64,000 nt of DNA, taken from Triplophysa rosa. Lineage: Eukaryota > Chordata > Actinopteri > Cypriniformes > Nemacheilidae. The position numbers and the translations under genes are program-made. Positions within the stretch are counted from its first letter, which is position 1. Every line of letters starts with the position of its first letter. A model generated the notes under the pieces. It had not been told where the DNA came from, did not search any database, and worked only from the letters and a program-made list of their open reading frames with translations. Below are positions 58,654-64,000 of this stretch, piece after piece. The stretch covers positions 12,416,229 through 12,480,228 of the forward strand of contig NC_079891.1 of the NCBI RefSeq assembly GCF_024868665.1. Direction: 5' to 3'.

Positions 58654-59368
58654 AAATACAAAGAAAGGATTTTTAGAAATCTTGGCCAACTGAAAAGTAT
58701 GAACATGAAAAGTATGAGCATGTACAGCACTCAATACTTAGTTGGGGCTCCTTTTGCCTGAATTACTGCAGCAATGCGACGTAGCATGGAGTCGATCAGT
58801 CTGTGGCACTGCTCAGGTGTTATGAGAGCCCAGGTTGCTCTGATAGTGGCCTTCAGCTCTTCTGCATTGTTGGGTCTGGCATATCGCATCTTCCTCTTCA
58901 CAATACCCCATAGATTTTCTATGGGGTTAAGGTCAGGCGAGTTTGCTGGCCAATTAAGAACAGGGATACCATGGTCCTTAAACCAGGTACTGGTAGCTTT
59001 GGCACTGTGTGCAGGTGCCAAGTCCTGTTGGAAAATGAAATCTGCATCTCCATAAAGTTGGTCAGCAGCAGGAACTAAGTTTGAGTGCTGTACATGCTCA
59101 TACTTTTCATGTTCATACTTTTCAGTTGGCCAAGATTTCTAAAAATCCTTTCTTTGTATTTGTCTTAAGTAATATTCTAATTTTCTGAGACACTGAATTT
59201 GGGATTTTCATTAGTTGTCAGTTATAATCATCAAAATTAAAAGAAATAAACATTTGAAATATATCAGTATGTGTGTAATGAAAGAATATAATATACAAGT
59301 TTCACTTTTTGAATGGAATTAGTGAAATCAACTTTTTGATGATATTCTAATTATATGGCCAGTACCTG
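58654..59368. mobile_element. Fold-back derivative of a Tc1/mariner-type element
   Basis: 58654-58737 is an inverted copy of 59080-59160 (shared TGTACAGCACTCAA and GTTGGCCAAGATTTC). The right side continues through the normal 3' UTR to an end CCAGTACCTG before TA (59369-59370). The left side stops abruptly at 58654. In between lies the C-terminal part of a transposase on the minus strand. One element end has thus been duplicated in inverted orientation around a transposase fragment. Confidence 0.75.
58731..59075 (-). pseudogene. Tc1-type transposase, C-terminal fragment
   Basis: The minus-strand ORF from 59021 encodes 96 residues: HSAKATSTWFKDHGIPVLNW, PDLNPIENLWGIVKRKM with the conserved final acidic position of the DDE core, then CHRLIDSMLRRIAAVIQAKG to a natural end. 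The DNA-binding domain and the first catalytic Asp are absent. It is a relic and cannot act alone. Confidence 0.85.
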
Positions 59369-59477
59369 TATATCGTTTGGCTACAGTCAGACTATTCTGA
59401 ATATTTGTTTAAATAGATCAAAGCGGTTCCACAAAAAGGTCTAAATGAGTAAGATGCCATAAAACTAATTCTATACA

Positions 59478-59640
59478 TTAATGTAGCTTTGTGGCTCAGT
59501 GTTTAGAGCATGGCACTAGCAATGCCAAAGTCATCGTTTCGAGCCCAGGGGAATGCACATAGTCAGAAACAAAAATGTATAATACAATGCAATGTAAGTC
59601 GCTTTGGATAAAAGCGTCAGCCAAATGCGTAAATGTAAGA
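59478..59640 (+). mobile_element. tRNA-derived SINE
   Basis: Head with A-box TGGCTCAGTGTTTAGAGCA and B-box GTTTCGAGCCC, a middle part, and the tail TGTAAGTCGCTTTGGATAAA (59592-59639). The tail matches the 3' end of the LINE at 23341-23385 at about 40 of 45 positions. Resembles cyprinid HAmo-like SINEs; not a functional tRNA gene. Confidence 0.82.
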
Positions 59641-60140
59641 AGCTGTATTCAATGCTCAAACTATGTTTATACACCACTGTCATAATTGTCACAGACATCG
59701 GCTATTAAAGTGAATTAAGTTAATCTAAGACATACAGCTTGCGCGGCTTTTAAAACGTGCTGTGACCTTCTACACCAAGAGCGCAGTTGTTATTTTAGCA
59801 ATGAAAACGAAGAAATAAACCGTTTAATCAACACAGTCCCCAATGCAGTGCAGGGGTTAACGCAACACCGGTAGAAAAACGTCACGTGTTCAATTCACTA
59901 CTTCCGGTGAAGGGGTCTTACAAGACCCTTAAGCATCCCTGAATAGTGCCTGATTAAAAAATGAAAAAGTAAACTTGTTTTTTTTTAAGTGTACTTTATA
60001 ATGTGTACATATATAAATGTAAATAGACTTAAGTGCTATTTATTATCTATTAGTATCTATTTGTCATTGTGAAAACGTTCTTGCCGCCATCTAAACCTAC
60101 AGGCTGTCACTGGCAGCTAAGTACCAAGAGTCTTAGCGTG
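59641..60140. other. Upstream flank of tmem161b
   Basis: No transposon or coding region recognised. GCATCCCTGA near 59933-59942 resembles a hAT end but has no confirmed partner. Confidence 0.4.
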
Positions 60141-60373
60141 ACCTCTACTGCAGTTGAAAACACAGACAGTGGAGCTGCGGGTAAATCATTTAACGATCAG
60201 TGGAGATGATAAGTTAGTCTTGCACGGGGTTTTAATTTGATTTGCGAACATAGTGCTCTCAAAAAACAGCAACGTAAAACAGGCTTATGTGCTCCGTGCC
60301 GCTGGATTTCTGACTAGGGGAACTCAAGAGTGTCAGCCGGCGTTGAGATATATCACTGCAGTGTAGCATCAGT
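60141..60373 (+). promoter_or_regulatory. tmem161b: Probable promoter/5' UTR region of tmem161b
   Basis: Locally richer in CG dinucleotides and without a clear TATA box, as for housekeeping-type vertebrate promoters. The transcription start cannot be fixed from sequence. Two tiny upstream ORFs precede the start codon (60206-60217 and 60287-60313); they matter only if the transcript begins upstream of them. Confidence 0.5.
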
Positions 60374-63994
<3,621 letters not shown>

Positions 63995-64000
63995 TAATGA

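Noticed and set aside
59478..59560. tRNA gene
   Set aside because: The A- and B-boxes belong to a SINE head with a LINE-like tail; a second copy exists at 26475-26650, and no full cloverleaf is evident.
53603..59942. One large hAT element from TAGGGATGC (53603) to GCATCCCT (59933)
   Set aside because: The outer 8-mers do not match, and the interior between 56.8 and 59.6 kb consists of several other elements; only a left fragment is supported.
37943..60100. miR-9 hairpin expected near tmem161b/mef2c in vertebrates
   Set aside because: A by-eye scan for the mature miR-9 core (GGTTATCTAGCTG) or its complement found none on either strand; it may lie outside the window.

Overview
This is a stretch of a bony-fish genome, most likely a cypriniform (carp/zebrafish group). 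The call rests on the repeat landscape: Tf1/sushi-type LTR elements, CAGAGGCGG and CAGAGGTGG hAT elements, Tc1 elements, L2/CR1-like LINEs and tRNA-derived SINEs. It also rests on one recognisable vertebrate gene at the right edge, tmem161b. There are no operons, ribosome binding sites, CRISPR arrays or other prokaryotic features. A 353-base run of N at 13786-14138 marks an assembly gap.

Layout. 1-4850 is intergenic with one TG-flanked dispersed repeat. 4855-7360 is a young LTR element (family A) with gag-like coding but no pol. 7725-10805 is a full-length hAT element with intact ends and a broken transposase. 12475-22016 is a Tc1 element whose two halves are separated by the gap, an L2-like LINE, a second hAT copy carrying a 5'-inverted LINE, and a third hAT-type element; part of this arrangement looks like an assembly chimera. 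22-30 kb holds an inverted-repeat element, a LINE 3' end, a SINE and a 1.07-kb hAT element with a perfect 8-bp target duplication. 30658-32331 is a damaged relative of family A (family D). 33109-37173 is a decayed sushi-type gypsy element (family B) with gag, protease, RT, RNase H and part of integrase. Solo LTRs follow at 37373, 41803 and 45018, with a LINE at 39.6-41.6 kb. 46.5-53.6 kb is comparatively free of transposons. 53672-56422 is a third LTR family (C) with a MITE and a solo LTR nested in its 5' LTR. 56.8-59.6 kb has TTAA-flanked and TAA-flanked MITEs, a fold-back Tc1 derivative and a SINE. From about 60.1 kb the promoter side, start codon, first intron and first coding exon of tmem161b run off the right edge.

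How it works together. Almost everything left of 60 kb is mobile DNA in layers, dated relative to each other by nesting and by intact target duplications. The most striking unifying signal is in the LTR elements. In families A, B and C, a 10-11 nt stretch just inside the 5' LTR (one base after its end) is the exact reverse complement of a stretch inside the LTR. In A and C that stretch starts 30 nt downstream of the TATA box. This is the geometry expected for Tf1/sushi self-primed reverse transcription. Families A and C have no pol and were presumably moved by a relative of family B. Families A and D also share a stem-loop next to the polypurine tract with a compensatory base-pair change. Relationships and functions are inferred from sequence reading alone; no searches were run.
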